DNA from: Rikenellaceae bacterium
GTDB taxonomy: Bacteria > Bacteroidota > Bacteroidia > Bacteroidales > Rikenellaceae
Direction: 5' to 3'
Assembly (NCBI GenBank): GCA_017936385.1
Contig: JAGBFQ010000020.1
Span: 1 to 64,000, forward strand
Length of the DNA stretch: 64,000 nucleotides
Shown: positions 34,699 to 43,472 of the stretch, one piece after another
Layout: the number at the start of each line of letters is the position of its first letter
Position numbering within the stretch: the stretch's first letter is position 1
The notes under the pieces: generated by a model
Database searches by the model: none
What the model was told of the DNA's origin: nothing
The model's input: the letters and a program-made list of their open reading frames with translations, nothing else
Made by a program: the position numbers and the translations under genes

Positions 34699-35478
34699 AT
34701 GAAGATTGAGGATATAACACGCGTGTTGGAGGAGTTTGCTCCCCTGGCCTATCAGGAGAGTTACGACAACTCGGGACTGATTGTGGGACGTGGCGACACG
34801 GAGGTTAGTTCGGCGGTGGTGTGTGTGGATGCTACCGAGGCGGTGATTGACGAGGCAGTGCGTCTGGGTGCGGGACTTGTGATTTCGCATCATCCGATTA
34901 TTTTCGGCGGACTGAAAAGGCTCAATTCGTCGTGTTACGTGGAGCGAGTGGTCGAAAAGGCCATCCGCGAGGGGGTGGCACTCTATGCGTGTCATACAAA
35001 TTTGGATAGCACCGACGGAGGTATGAGTCACCGTGTGGCGGAGATGTTGGGACTCGAGAATCTGCACATGCTGGAGAGCCTGCCCAAGGGCAACGGTTTT
35101 GGCGTGGTGGGTACCTTGGCCGAAGAGATTGAGGTCGTTGAATTTATCCGTAAAGTGCGTAATGTGCTGAATGTTGGTGCGGTAAGATATAGTCAGCCGG
35201 CAAGTCGCACGGTGCGTCGTGTGGCTGTCTGCACAGGTTCGGGAGGCTCGCTGCTGGGTGAGGCTGTGGCCGCAGGTGCGGATGTTTACGTGTCGGCCGA
35301 CTTCAAATATAACCACTTTTTGGATGCCACGGGCCTTGTTACAATCGTCGATGCGGGACATTTCGAAACCGAATATTGCGCAATTAACCTAATATGTGAG
35401 GTAATTTCAAAAAAAATACCTACTTTTGCACTCCATAAAAGCAAGGAATCACACAACCCGATTAATTATTTAGCTTAA
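34699..35478 (+). CDS. Nif3-like dinuclear metal centre protein
   Basis: The ATG at 34699 gives 259 residues, the single-domain length. Metal-binding motifs of the Nif3/YbgI (NGG1p-interacting factor 3) family are visible: ISHHPIIF near residue 62, ACHTNLDS near 101, and GHFETE near 223. The family forms toroidal hexamers and has been called GTP cyclohydrolase I type 2, but the physiological reaction is uncertain. The next gene's promoter lies within its last codons. Confidence 0.93.
   Translation: MKIEDITRVLEEFAPLAYQESYDNSGLIVGRGDTEVSSAVVCVDATEAVIDEAVRLGAGLVISHHPIIFGGLKRLNSSCYVERVVEKAIREGVALYACHTNLDSTDGGMSHRVAEMLGLENLHMLESLPKGNGFGVVGTLAEEIEVVEFIRKVRNVLNVGAVRYSQPASRTVRRVAVCTGSGGSLLGEAVAAGADVYVSADFKYNHFLDATGLVTIVDAGHFETEYCAINLICEVISKKIPTFALHKSKESHNPINYLA
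35421..35428 (+). promoter_or_regulatory. -7 element for the zinc-ribbon gene inside the Nif3-like gene
   Basis: TACTTTTG fits TAnnTTTG and lies 55 bases before the zinc-ribbon ATG, within the 3' end of the upstream gene. No convincing -33 element was found. Confidence 0.5.
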
Positions 35479-35482
35479 ACAT

Positions 35483-36241
35483 ATGTCTACACAAAAGAAA
35501 GCAGCTGAGGAATACTCGATGGAAGAGAAAATCGAGGCGTTGTACAAATTGCAACAAATCGACAGCAAAATTGACGAAATCGAGAAAATAAAAGGCGAAC
35601 TGCCTCTCGAGGTTCAAGACCTGGAGGATGAGGTTGCCGGACTCCAAACCCGTATCGACAAAATCAATGGCGAAATTGAGGAACTTACCGCTCTGACCCG
35701 CCAGCGCCGTCGTGAATCTGATGAGGCGAAAATGATGATTGAGAAGTACGAGGAGCAACAACAAAACGTCCGTAACAACCGCGAGTTTGATGCAATCACC
35801 AAAGAAATCGAGTTCCAAAAACTCGAAATCGAGCACTGTGCCAAACGCCTGAAGGACTACTCGGCCGAGATGAAGGTTAAGAAGAAACAAGCCGAGGATG
35901 CCGAGTTAATGTTCTCGGAGCGCAAAATCGACCTCGAGAACAAACGCAATGAGTTGAACAGCATCGAGAGCGAAACCGCCGACGAGATGGCAGCCCTGCG
36001 TGCTCAAGAGAGCGAGGCACAGGCCAAAATCGACGAGCGTCTGCTGACCGCTTACCAACGTATTCGTAGCAATATGCGTAACGGTCTGGCTGTTGTGACC
36101 GTTAAACGTGACGCTTGTGGTGGTTGCTACAACCGCATCCCGCCCCAACGTCAGGTTGATATTCGCCAAAACAAGAAAATCATCGTTTGCGAATATTGCG
36201 GCCGCATCCTTGTGAACGAGCCCGCTCCCGAGGCTGAGTAA
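35483..36241 (+). CDS. Coiled-coil C4-type zinc-ribbon protein
   Basis: A 252-residue protein: residues 10-190 are a long antiparallel coiled coil rich in Glu, Lys and Gln, then a zinc ribbon with CGGCYN and CEYCGR (about 209-240), and a short acidic end. This is the family (PF02591-like, ribbon after a coiled coil) seen in CdsZ-like and other putative RNA-polymerase or nucleic-acid associated proteins. No enzymatic residues are visible. It follows the Nif3-like gene by four bases, as in many Bacteroidetes, and is closed by a terminator. Confidence 0.88.
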   Translation: MSTQKKAAEEYSMEEKIEALYKLQQIDSKIDEIEKIKGELPLEVQDLEDEVAGLQTRIDKINGEIEELTALTRQRRRESDEAKMMIEKYEEQQQNVRNNREFDAITKEIEFQKLEIEHCAKRLKDYSAEMKVKKKQAEDAELMFSERKIDLENKRNELNSIESETADEMAALRAQESEAQAKIDERLLTAYQRIRSNMRNGLAVVTVKRDACGGCYNRIPPQRQVDIRQNKKIIVCEYCGRILVNEPAPEAE

Positions 36242-36288
36242 ATAGAGAGAGTTGTAGTCCTCCGCGGACTCACATATATATAATAAGT

Positions 36289-36324
36289 ATGCCGAACCCC
36301 ACAAAGGAGTTCGGCATGTTTTTT
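36289..36324 (+). terminator. Intrinsic terminator after the zinc-ribbon gene
   Basis: ATGCCGAA (36289-36296) pairs with TTCGGCAT (36310-36317), the stem extending inward with one mismatch, and six T follow at 36319-36324. Confidence 0.9.
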
Positions 36325-36328
36325 GCAA

Positions 36329-36361
36329 TTCACCGACGAAAAAGGGCGATTCGCCGACGAA
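36329..36361 (+). repeat. Two direct repeats upstream of the sigma-factor promoter
   Basis: TTCACCGACGAA (36329-36340) and TTCGCCGACGAA (36350-36361) differ at one base and start 21 bp apart, two helical turns. The second ends 14 bases before the -33 element. The placement fits an activator that binds in tandem on one face of the DNA. Confidence 0.55.
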
Positions 36362-36375
36362 TTTGATGAAAAATT

Positions 36376-36405
36376 TTGTAAAACAGATTTTATTTCGTAC
36401 CTTGC
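36376..36405 (+). promoter_or_regulatory. Promoter of the sigma-factor gene
   Basis: The -33 element TTTG (36376-36379) and the -7-like TACCTTG (36399-36405) are 19 bp apart; the -7 lacks one T. The transcript would have a leader of about 80 bases ending in AAGGAG, a real Shine-Dalgarno at 36481-36486. Confidence 0.6.
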
Positions 36406-36493
36406 ACTCAGAAATTAAAATTTTAGTAACCTTAATACCGATTTGCCTATTGCCGATTTTACTCTTAATTAACTTATTATAAGGAGCAAGAGT

Positions 36494-37078
36494 ATGAATG
36501 TTAGACCTTTAAGCGACAGCCAGTTGCTTAACGACTATCTTTCGGGCAATCGGAATGCAATTTCCAAACTTATTGATTCGCATCGCAAGCGTGTCTATGA
36601 CTACATTATGATGATGGTCAAGGATGCCGATGTGGCCGAAGATATTTGTCAAGAGACCTTTATCAAGGTGGTCAAATTTATTGATGAAGGACGGTACACC
36701 GACAATGGAAAATTCCTGTCGTGGGTAATGCGTATTGCTCACAATCAGGTGATTGACTTCTTCCGTCAAAACAAACAAGCGAACAAAGTGGGTGAATCAG
36801 ACGCGGGTTTCGACCTGCTGGGAACACTCAAATTCTCAAACGACACCGTCGAGGACCGTATGGTGTCGGAGCAAATAGAACGTGACGTGCGCAAACTCAT
36901 CGAACATCTGCCCGACGAACAACGCGAAGTAGTCAAAATGAGATACTATAATGATATGAGTTTCAAGGATATCGCCGAGCAAACCGGAGTGAGTATAAAT
37001 ACCGCGCTCGGGCGTATGCGCTATGCGTTGATTAATCTTCGCAAGATGATTCGAGAAAATCAGCTTATTTTGAGCTAA
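36494..37078 (+). CDS. ECF-like sigma-70 family RNA polymerase sigma factor
   Basis: A 194-residue sigma factor of regions 2 and 4 only. Region 2 (about 20-90) has DICQETFIKV and the RIAHNQVIDFFR DNA-contacting helix; region 4 (about 130-185) has the helix-turn-helix DMSFKDIAEQTGVSINTALGRMRYAL. No FecR-like or other recognisable anti-sigma gene follows, unlike SusC/SusD-linked sigma factors; instead a 46-codon ORF begins 60 bases downstream. The AAGGAG site is stronger than most in this window. Confidence 0.93.
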   Translation: MNVRPLSDSQLLNDYLSGNRNAISKLIDSHRKRVYDYIMMMVKDADVAEDICQETFIKVVKFIDEGRYTDNGKFLSWVMRIAHNQVIDFFRQNKQANKVGESDAGFDLLGTLKFSNDTVEDRMVSEQIERDVRKLIEHLPDEQREVVKMRYYNDMSFKDIAEQTGVSINTALGRMRYALINLRKMIRENQLILS

Positions 37079-37138
37079 TTGTGCAATAATATGCCGAGGT
37101 CGGGCGTTTATTCTGTAAAAAGCAAATAATCAGTGCCT

Positions 37139-37279
37139 ATGAAAGACCTCGACAAAAGTACAACTGGAACGTGGGATGACGAGGATGCCTATTGGCATGA
37201 GGTGATTCAAGATGATTGGGAACTATGTTACCTATCTGTCTGTTTGGCCGAAATGTTCCATCCCAGCAGAATGAGTTGA
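37139..37279 (+). CDS. Short ORF downstream of the sigma factor
   Basis: The ATG at 37139 opens 46 codons ending TGA at 37277-37279, encoding an acidic, Trp-containing peptide starting MKDLDKSTTGTWDDEDAYW with two Cys and three Trp. It is on the same strand as the sigma factor, with no terminator between, and a terminator follows 35 bases later, so it is within the same predicted transcript. No strong Shine-Dalgarno is seen. Its function is unknown; position suggests a modulator of the sigma factor, which is inference. It could be a chance ORF. Confidence 0.5.
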   Translation: MKDLDKSTTGTWDDEDAYWHEVIQDDWELCYLSVCLAEMFHPSRMS

Positions 37280-37313
37280 AAAGAAAGACGTAAAAAGTGG
37301 TTATTGTTAGAAG

Positions 37314-37350
37314 AAGAGTGTGTCCGACCCGTTGGGGAGAACACACTCTT
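37314..37350. terminator. Hairpin terminator between the sigma operon and rlmI
   Basis: AAGAGTGTGT (37314-37323) pairs with ACACACTCTT (37341-37350) around a 17-base loop. It separates convergent units. The T-tract is short in both directions. Confidence 0.65.
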
Positions 37351-37371
37351 TAGTTGTAGTTTCGCACTACC

Positions 37372-38562
37372 CTACTCTATGTAGAGAACCAGGCCTTTGA
37401 GGTATTCGCTCTCGGGATGGTAGATGTTGATTACGTGGTCTTCGGGCTGGGTGAGTTGGTGCAGAATGCGCACGCGGCGGCCGGCAATGGCTGCTGCCGA
37501 GAACACCGCCATGCGGAATTGCTCCTTGTTGACTGCTTGCGAACAACTGAACGTAAACAGAATACCACCCGATTTAATCTTCTGCATTGCTTTGGCGTTG
37601 AGTCGTTTGTAGGCTTTCAGAGCTTCGGGCGCGACCTTGTGGTGTTTGGCAAACGCCGGTGGGTCAAGAATAACCAAATCAAACGAGTCGTCCATATCTT
37701 TGAGGAAATCGAATGTGTCCATAGCCACGGCGCGGTGCGGGTACTGCTCGCCGAAGTTGAGTGTCATATTACGTGCGGCGAGTTCCACGGCGCGTTCCGA
37801 GCTGTCCACCGACACCACCTCGGTAGCACCTCCGTCGGCGGCGTAGACCGAGAATCCGCCTGTATAGCAGAACGTATTAAGCACTCGGCGACCACGGGCG
37901 TAACGGCGTACAAGTTCGCGGTTGACGCGTTGGTCAATGAAGAATCCCGTCTTTTGGCCCTCTTCCCAATTAACCTCAAACTTCAAACCATTTTCGAGAA
38001 CGTATCCTGCTGTGCTGCGTCCTTCGGTCAGATAGCCGTCGCAGGAGTTGATTCCAGCCTTGAATGGCAACGTGCGGCTGCTCTTGTCGTACACAGCCTC
38101 GATGGCCGAGCCGTAGACTTGTTGAATTGCGTGAGCGATTTCGGTGCGGGCATAGTACATTCCCACGCTGTGACATTGCACCACGGCGGTCGAACCGTAA
38201 ATATCAACCACAAGGCCAGAAAGCATATCTCCCTCGCCGTGAATCAGACGGTAGCAGGTTGTTTGTTCGTTGTTGATAAGTCCTTGAGCCTTGCGCACTT
38301 CATAGGCACGGCGGATGCGTTCGGCCCACCACTCGGCATTGATTTCCTCTTGCTCGAAGGTCAGCACGCGCACCGTAATAGAGCCTATTTGGTAGTGGCC
38401 GCGGGCAATAAACTTGCGCTCCGAGGTGTAGACATCTACTATGTCGCCTTCGGTGAGCTCATCTTCGCCCTCGATGCGGGCAATGGCTCCCGAGAAAATC
38501 CATAAGTGGCGGCGCAACAGAGACTCCTCCTTGCCGCGTTTCAGATATACATTTGCTCTCAT
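37372..38562 (-). CDS. rlmI: RlmI-like 23S rRNA (cytosine-5-)-methyltransferase
   Basis: The ATG at 38562 (MRANVYLKRGKE) gives 396 residues. An N-terminal PUA domain (about 1-75), a central beta-hairpin domain and a C-terminal SAM methyltransferase domain are evident, with NTFCYTGGFSVYAA near 228, DPPAFAKHH near 298 and FSCSQAV for the catalytic cysteine. RlmI methylates C1962 of 23S rRNA in E. coli; the same target is inferred. Its start overlaps the preceding exonuclease stop by four bases, implying coupled translation. Confidence 0.9.
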   Translation of the reverse strand: MRANVYLKRGKEESLLRRHLWIFSGAIARIEGEDELTEGDIVDVYTSERKFIARGHYQIGSITVRVLTFEQEEINAEWWAERIRRAYEVRKAQGLINNEQTTCYRLIHGEGDMLSGLVVDIYGSTAVVQCHSVGMYYARTEIAHAIQQVYGSAIEAVYDKSSRTLPFKAGINSCDGYLTEGRSTAGYVLENGLKFEVNWEEGQKTGFFIDQRVNRELVRRYARGRRVLNTFCYTGGFSVYAADGGATEVVSVDSSERAVELAARNMTLNFGEQYPHRAVAMDTFDFLKDMDDSFDLVILDPPAFAKHHKVAPEALKAYKRLNAKAMQKIKSGGILFTFSCSQAVNKEQFRMAVFSAAAIAGRRVRILHQLTQPEDHVINIYHPESEYLKGLVLYIE

Positions 38563-39140
38563 TTTTCGGAGGTTAATTTGTTGTAAATGCGGCTGCAAAC
38601 CCATGCGTCGGTAGCCGCGTATAGTTGTTGAGATTCAGTGAGTTGTGAGGCCTCCCAATTGCTGAGTCGTTGTGCCTTGGCTACTCTGTGTCCAAGCACA
38701 ATGCCCGAGATTTTGGTCAGTCCGAGTTCTTTGATTCCGTATTCGCCCACGATGTTTTGCAGGTCCACGAAGTTGCGAGCGCGGAATTTGCGTAGCGTCA
38801 GCAGTTCACGAATGTCGCCATTGGTTGCGAGTCCCACTTTGCGGATATGAGGGCTTTCGAGAATCTTTAAAATCGCCTTGTCAAGTCGGATACGGCACAG
38901 GCGAAACAGGTAGCAACGTTCGTCGGTAGAGAGTTGTAGCAGGGCGATTTTGTTGACCACACCCTTCTGAAAAACGGCTCTTGACTCGGTGTCGAAACCA
39001 ATCTGCGATTGAGCGAGCAGGTATCTACACGCTTCGTCCACACTCTCGGGGGTATCAATGACGATGATTTGGCCCGGGAATGCGGCTTTGGGTAGCTGTT
39101 CCAACTCCTCTTTCGATATGGTTTCGGGGTAGTTGTTCAT
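38559..39140 (-). CDS. RNase D-like 3'-5' exonuclease
   Basis: A 193-residue single DEDDy exonuclease domain. Motif I is GFDTES near residue 49, motif II includes GLATNGDIREL, and motif III is LYAATDAW near residue 174, whose Tyr defines the DEDDy class. Without HRDC domains it may act on RNA or DNA; the target is open. It lies 12 bases downstream of recQ and overlaps rlmI by ATGA. Confidence 0.9.
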   Translation of the reverse strand: MNNYPETISKEELEQLPKAAFPGQIIVIDTPESVDEACRYLLAQSQIGFDTESRAVFQKGVVNKIALLQLSTDERCYLFRLCRIRLDKAILKILESPHIRKVGLATNGDIRELLTLRKFRARNFVDLQNIVGEYGIKELGLTKISGIVLGHRVAKAQRLSNWEASQLTESQQLYAATDAWVCSRIYNKLTSEK

Positions 39141-39152
39141 ACGGCTGCAAAG

Positions 39153-41075
39153 TTACTCATTTCTGTCGATAATTCCGAGTCGTCCGGTGGAATCGACCGA
39201 AATTTTACCTTCGGCCTGCAATTTATCTATAATTCGGGCAATTACGTCGGGGTCGGTCTCGACACTGCGCACCACATCGCGGATGGAGCTCTCTTGTTGT
39301 GCGAACTCCATGATGCGTTGTTCGATGTCGGGGCGTTGTTTCTGCTGTTTTTTGCGAGCCAGACAGATGTCGCACACACCGCAGTCCTCGGCCTCATCCT
39401 CGCCAAAGTAGTTCTGTATGAAGCGACTGCGACACATCTCTTCGCCCTCGGCATACTCAAACATACGGCGATAACGCTCGGCGGCCATGTCCTTGCGAAG
39501 TTTGTACGATTCGGGGCTTATGTATAGGTTCTCTTGTGGCAGTCGTCCGCTCTCGCCGTAAATCATCAGCGGTGTGCAACGCCCGGGTATATAGCGAATT
39601 ACGCGCAGTTGCCACAACGTGCGGAATAGCTCGCGAACGCGGTCGATGCTGTATCCTGTGGCCGTGGCAAGAGCTGATTCGCTAACGGCACGGAACTCAC
39701 TGAATACGCCATCGTACATGCGTAGAAGTGTGCGGATGAAGTGGTCCAAATCGCCCCTTTCGACGCGCAATTTGTACAGCTCATCGCGGCTGATGGTGAA
39801 CATTATGCGCGACGGATGTTCCGACTCATCGGTCAGTGTCAGGTAACCGTTCATACGCAGTATGTCTATGGCATTCAGCACAGTACCCACAAACATGCGA
39901 TTGCGTTTGCAGAACTCATACACGTTGAAATCGTACGAAATACCTGCTCCGTCACCAACGGCAACCTGCAAATAGTTGGCCACCGCCTCATAGACCTTTT
40001 TGATAAACTCGAGCGACGGAAACTCCGACGAGAACATTCGCTTGGCTCGCGCTTTGTCGTCGGGGCTTACCAACAGCACGGCATAGGCTTTCTTCTCGTC
40101 GCGTCCTGCACGACCCGCCTCTTGGTAGTAGTGCTCCAGAGAGTCACAAATCGAATAGTGAACCACAAACCTAACGTCGGGCTTGTCGATACCCATTCCG
40201 AAAGCGTTGGTTGCCACCATCACCCGACATCGACCACTCGTCCAATCGTCCTGACGAAGAGTTCGCTCGGCAGGTTCAAGACCACCGTGATAATAGGCTG
40301 CCGATACACCCTGCTCGCGTAAGATTTCGGCAATCTGTTGTGCTCCTTCTCGTGTGCGAACGTAAACAATTCCTGTGCCTGCTACATTGTTGATAATGCG
40401 CAACATCTGCTCGTTCTTGTTTTCGACTTTGCGCACAGAGAACGATATGTTGGGTCGTGAAAAACTCGACCTTATAATACGTCCATTTTTGAAGCCCAAC
40501 CGTTGCATAATATCTTCGGCCACTTGGTCAGTCGCCGAAGCCGTCAGTGCAAGTATGGGTACTTGGGGGGCGAGTTTGCGCAGTTCGGCTATGCGAAGAT
40601 ATGACGGGCGGAAGTCGTAACCCCATTGCGAGATACAGTGAGCTTCGTCAACAGCAATGAGGATTGGTTTCATGCGCTCGAATCGAGCGCGGAAAATTTC
40701 GGTCGAGATACGCTCGGGCGAAACGTACAAGAATCGCGTGTCGCCATAGACGCAGTTGTCCAACGCGATGTCAATTTGTCGCGGAGTCATTCCTGAATGA
40801 ATTGCAACGGCCGAAATGTGTTTGCGTCGTAGTTTGTCGACCTGGTCTTTCATCAGCGATATGAGTGGCGTTACCACCACGCAAAGGCCATCCTCTCGGG
40901 CGAGTGTAGGTACTTGATATATAAGGGATTTACCTGCGCCTGTTGGCATTAGTGCCAGGGTGTCGTGTCCTTCGCAAATGGACATGATGGTGGGGAGTTG
41001 CGTGCGACGAAATGAGGTGTAACCCCACACACGCAACAAAACTTCGTATAGTTGTCTTTCGCTGATGGTATTCAC
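39153..41075 (-). CDS. recQ: ATP-dependent DNA helicase RecQ
   Basis: A 3'-5' helicase of 640 residues acting on recombination intermediates. Walker A PTGAGKS (44-50), DEAHCISQWGYDFRPSY and the helicase C domain motif QEAGRAGRDEK are present. The zinc-binding cysteines CRSRFIQNYF and CGVCDIC lie near 545-570. The RQC winged helix follows the zinc region weakly if at all, and there is no clear HRDC, so this is a shortened RecQ typical of one Bacteroidetes paralogue; others may exist elsewhere. Confidence 0.94.
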   Translation of the reverse strand: MNTISERQLYEVLLRVWGYTSFRRTQLPTIMSICEGHDTLALMPTGAGKSLIYQVPTLAREDGLCVVVTPLISLMKDQVDKLRRKHISAVAIHSGMTPRQIDIALDNCVYGDTRFLYVSPERISTEIFRARFERMKPILIAVDEAHCISQWGYDFRPSYLRIAELRKLAPQVPILALTASATDQVAEDIMQRLGFKNGRIIRSSFSRPNISFSVRKVENKNEQMLRIINNVAGTGIVYVRTREGAQQIAEILREQGVSAAYYHGGLEPAERTLRQDDWTSGRCRVMVATNAFGMGIDKPDVRFVVHYSICDSLEHYYQEAGRAGRDEKKAYAVLLVSPDDKARAKRMFSSEFPSLEFIKKVYEAVANYLQVAVGDGAGISYDFNVYEFCKRNRMFVGTVLNAIDILRMNGYLTLTDESEHPSRIMFTISRDELYKLRVERGDLDHFIRTLLRMYDGVFSEFRAVSESALATATGYSIDRVRELFRTLWQLRVIRYIPGRCTPLMIYGESGRLPQENLYISPESYKLRKDMAAERYRRMFEYAEGEEMCRSRFIQNYFGEDEAEDCGVCDICLARKKQQKQRPDIEQRIMEFAQQESSIRDVVRSVETDPDVIARIIDKLQAEGKISVDSTGRLGIIDRNE

Positions 41076-41128
41076 ACCTCAAAATTAGGAATTTTGCACA
41101 CAAAAACCAAACATTGTGTTCCAGAGGT

Positions 41129-42403
41129 CTATAATATGGCGTCGGACATTACCGTGTCGAGTTTGTCTAACAGCACCAATCTCAATAGGTTTATTGCAGT
41201 GGTCGAAGCCCGTTCGATGTTTTGTGTTCGGATTCGGCCGTAGGTCATCTTGCGGCTCACGGTTCCTTTGGGCGAGGCTATGGCAATCCACACAGTACCA
41301 ACGGGTTTTGCATCACTTCCACCGCTCGGGCCGGCAATTCCCGTGGTGGCTATGGCGTAGTCACTACCTGCAGTTTGTCGCACACCTTCGGCCATCTGTT
41401 CGGCTACTTGGCGACTAACGGCACCGTGTTGTTCGAGGGTTTCGGAGCGAACTCCCAGCAGATTCTGTTTGGCCGAGTTGGCGTATGACACAACTCCGCA
41501 CAAGAAATACTCCGAAGCTCCTGCCATCGAGGTGAATGTGCTGGCAATGCGACCTCCAGTACACGACTCTGCAACAGCTAATGTAGCGCCGCGTTCACAT
41601 AGCATTTTTGCCACCTCTTCGGCTACGGATGCATCTTCGTAACCCATTATGTAGTCGGGAATTATGCGCTCTAATTCACTGAAAGCTTTATTAATCATTA
41701 GTAACCCTTCTTCGCGCTCAACGTCGTAGCATGAAAGGCGTAGTCGGATGCCTTTTGCATTGGGTAGGTATGCCAAATGCAGTTGTTTGGGAAGTGCATC
41801 TTCCCAATCCGCAATGGTAGCGGCCATGACCGATTCTGCCATGCCGAAAGTAATTATCGTTTTATGGACGTTGGTACGTAATTCAAACCTTTCAATCAAG
41901 CGCGGAATGACCTTATCTGTAATGAGTTCCTCCATTTCGAAAGGTACGCCCGGAAGCGATACCACGACCTTGCCGTCCGTCGTATCGAACCACATTCCCG
42001 GAGCTGTTCCGTTGCGGTTGGGTAGTACGGTGCACCCATCGGGGACCAGTGCTTGGGCTTTGTTTAATTCATTGAACTCTATGCCGCGACGCGCAAGCAT
42101 TTGTTCTACAAACTGATAGGTGGCTTGGTCGCGCACGAGTTCGCATCCGAAATATCGTGCCAGAGTATGTTTGGTCAGGTCGTCTTTCGTGGGACCCAAA
42201 CCGCCAGTTATGACTACAATGTCGGTGGTGGGTAATACTCTGTCAAGTGTAGCGATGATGGTTTCGGCATCGTCGCCAATTGAGCAACGCTCTATAATGC
42301 GTATTCCGCAGTCGCCGAACTTGCGGCCGATGAAACACGAGTTGGTGTCGACAACTTGGCCGATTAGTAGCTCGTCGCCTATTGTAATGATTGTTGCTCT
42401 CAT
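41129..42403 (-). CDS. cinA: CinA-family nicotinamide-nucleotide amidase
   Basis: The 424 residues have both CinA domains: an N-terminal MoCF/ADP-ribose pyrophosphatase-like domain (1-170, ITIGDELLIGQVVDTN and TGGLGPTKDDLT) and a C-terminal NMN deamidase domain (about 260-420, AESCTGGRIA with the catalytic Ser/Lys region, and TGIAGPSGG). It recycles NMN and hydrolyses ADP-ribose in pyridine nucleotide salvage. It lies 31 bases after pyrD on the minus strand, with recQ next. Confidence 0.95.
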   Translation of the reverse strand: MRATIITIGDELLIGQVVDTNSCFIGRKFGDCGIRIIERCSIGDDAETIIATLDRVLPTTDIVVITGGLGPTKDDLTKHTLARYFGCELVRDQATYQFVEQMLARRGIEFNELNKAQALVPDGCTVLPNRNGTAPGMWFDTTDGKVVVSLPGVPFEMEELITDKVIPRLIERFELRTNVHKTIITFGMAESVMAATIADWEDALPKQLHLAYLPNAKGIRLRLSCYDVEREEGLLMINKAFSELERIIPDYIMGYEDASVAEEVAKMLCERGATLAVAESCTGGRIASTFTSMAGASEYFLCGVVSYANSAKQNLLGVRSETLEQHGAVSRQVAEQMAEGVRQTAGSDYAIATTGIAGPSGGSDAKPVGTVWIAIASPKGTVSRKMTYGRIRTQNIERASTTAINLLRLVLLDKLDTVMSDAIL

Positions 42404-42434
42404 GCTAAATTAAAAGATTAAATGATGTGTGTGA

Positions 42435-43469
42435 TTAATCCTTAATCAGGGACTTGCATATTCCTTTAACCAACGAAGGGCCTTCGTAAATAAAGCCTGT
42501 GTAGAGTTGAATCAGGTCGGCTCCGGCATTCAACATTTCTTGTGCTTCCTCGACCGACATAATACCTCCGACACCAATAATTGGATAGTTGCCGCCTGTC
42601 TTAACGTGCAAATAATGGACCATGTCAACAGCGCGGCGATGCAAGGGTGCGCCGCTCAAACCACCACGACCGATGCGGTTGATTTTCTTGGCCGAGGTCT
42701 TGAGTGTATCGCGCGAAGTGGTGGTGTTGGTGGCAACCAAGCCGTCGAGCGGTGTTTCGACCAAAACATCAACTATCTCGTCTAACTGTGCGAAAGTCAG
42801 GTCGGGAGATACTTTGACCAATATGGGGCGATATTCGTTTTGCCCGCGACGAAAATCGAACATCGGTTCAAGAATCTCTTTAATTGAATCTTTATTCTGA
42901 AGTTTGCCGATATTTTCGACATTAGGGCAACTTACGTTAACCACAAAATAATCGGCCGACTCATACAGTGTACGGAATGATTTCAGATAGTCACTTGCGG
43001 CATTTTCGTTCGGTGTGTCACTGTTTTTGCCGAGATTTACACCGACCACAACGCCTTTCTTACGTTCACTCTTAAGTCGCTCTGCCATAGCGTCCATACC
43101 CTTGTTGTTGAAACCAAAACGGTTGATAAGTGCGCGGTCTTTGGGAAGGCGGAAACAGCGTGGTTTCTCGTTGCCGGGTTGCGGGCGAGGAGTGACTGCT
43201 CCGACTTCGATAAAACCGAATCCCAGAGCCGAAAGCTCACGATAAAAGGTTGCATCCTTATCCAAACCGGCGGCGACGCCAATGGGGTTGGGGAATTTGA
43301 TACCCAGCACCTCGCGTTCAAGTGAAGGGTGTTTCACCTTGCAGAAAAGGCTCATTATGGCTCGGCCGAACGGTAGCCAACCTGTAAATCGCAATAGCGC
43401 TGCGGTGATTTTGTGTGCAGTTTCGGGTCCGAATGTAAATAGAATCGGACGGATAAAATGCTTGTACAT
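42435..43469 (-). CDS. pyrD: Dihydroorotate dehydrogenase (quinone), class 2
   Basis: An FMN enzyme oxidising dihydroorotate to orotate with membrane quinone. At 344 residues with an N-terminal helical extension (about 1-40) it is the class 2 type, associated with the inner membrane. Core motifs: GVAAGLDKDA, FGFIEVGAVTPRPQPGN, NVSCPN with the catalytic Ser near 180, and the FMN-phosphate loop IGVGGIMS. It is three bases after the CCA-adding enzyme gene and probably co-transcribed with it and pdxJ. Confidence 0.97.
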   Translation of the reverse strand: MYKHFIRPILFTFGPETAHKITAALLRFTGWLPFGRAIMSLFCKVKHPSLEREVLGIKFPNPIGVAAGLDKDATFYRELSALGFGFIEVGAVTPRPQPGNEKPRCFRLPKDRALINRFGFNNKGMDAMAERLKSERKKGVVVGVNLGKNSDTPNENAASDYLKSFRTLYESADYFVVNVSCPNVENIGKLQNKDSIKEILEPMFDFRRGQNEYRPILVKVSPDLTFAQLDEIVDVLVETPLDGLVATNTTTSRDTLKTSAKKINRIGRGGLSGAPLHRRAVDMVHYLHVKTGGNYPIIGVGGIMSVEEAQEMLNAGADLIQLYTGFIYEGPSLVKGICKSLIKD

Positions 43470-43472
43470 AAC

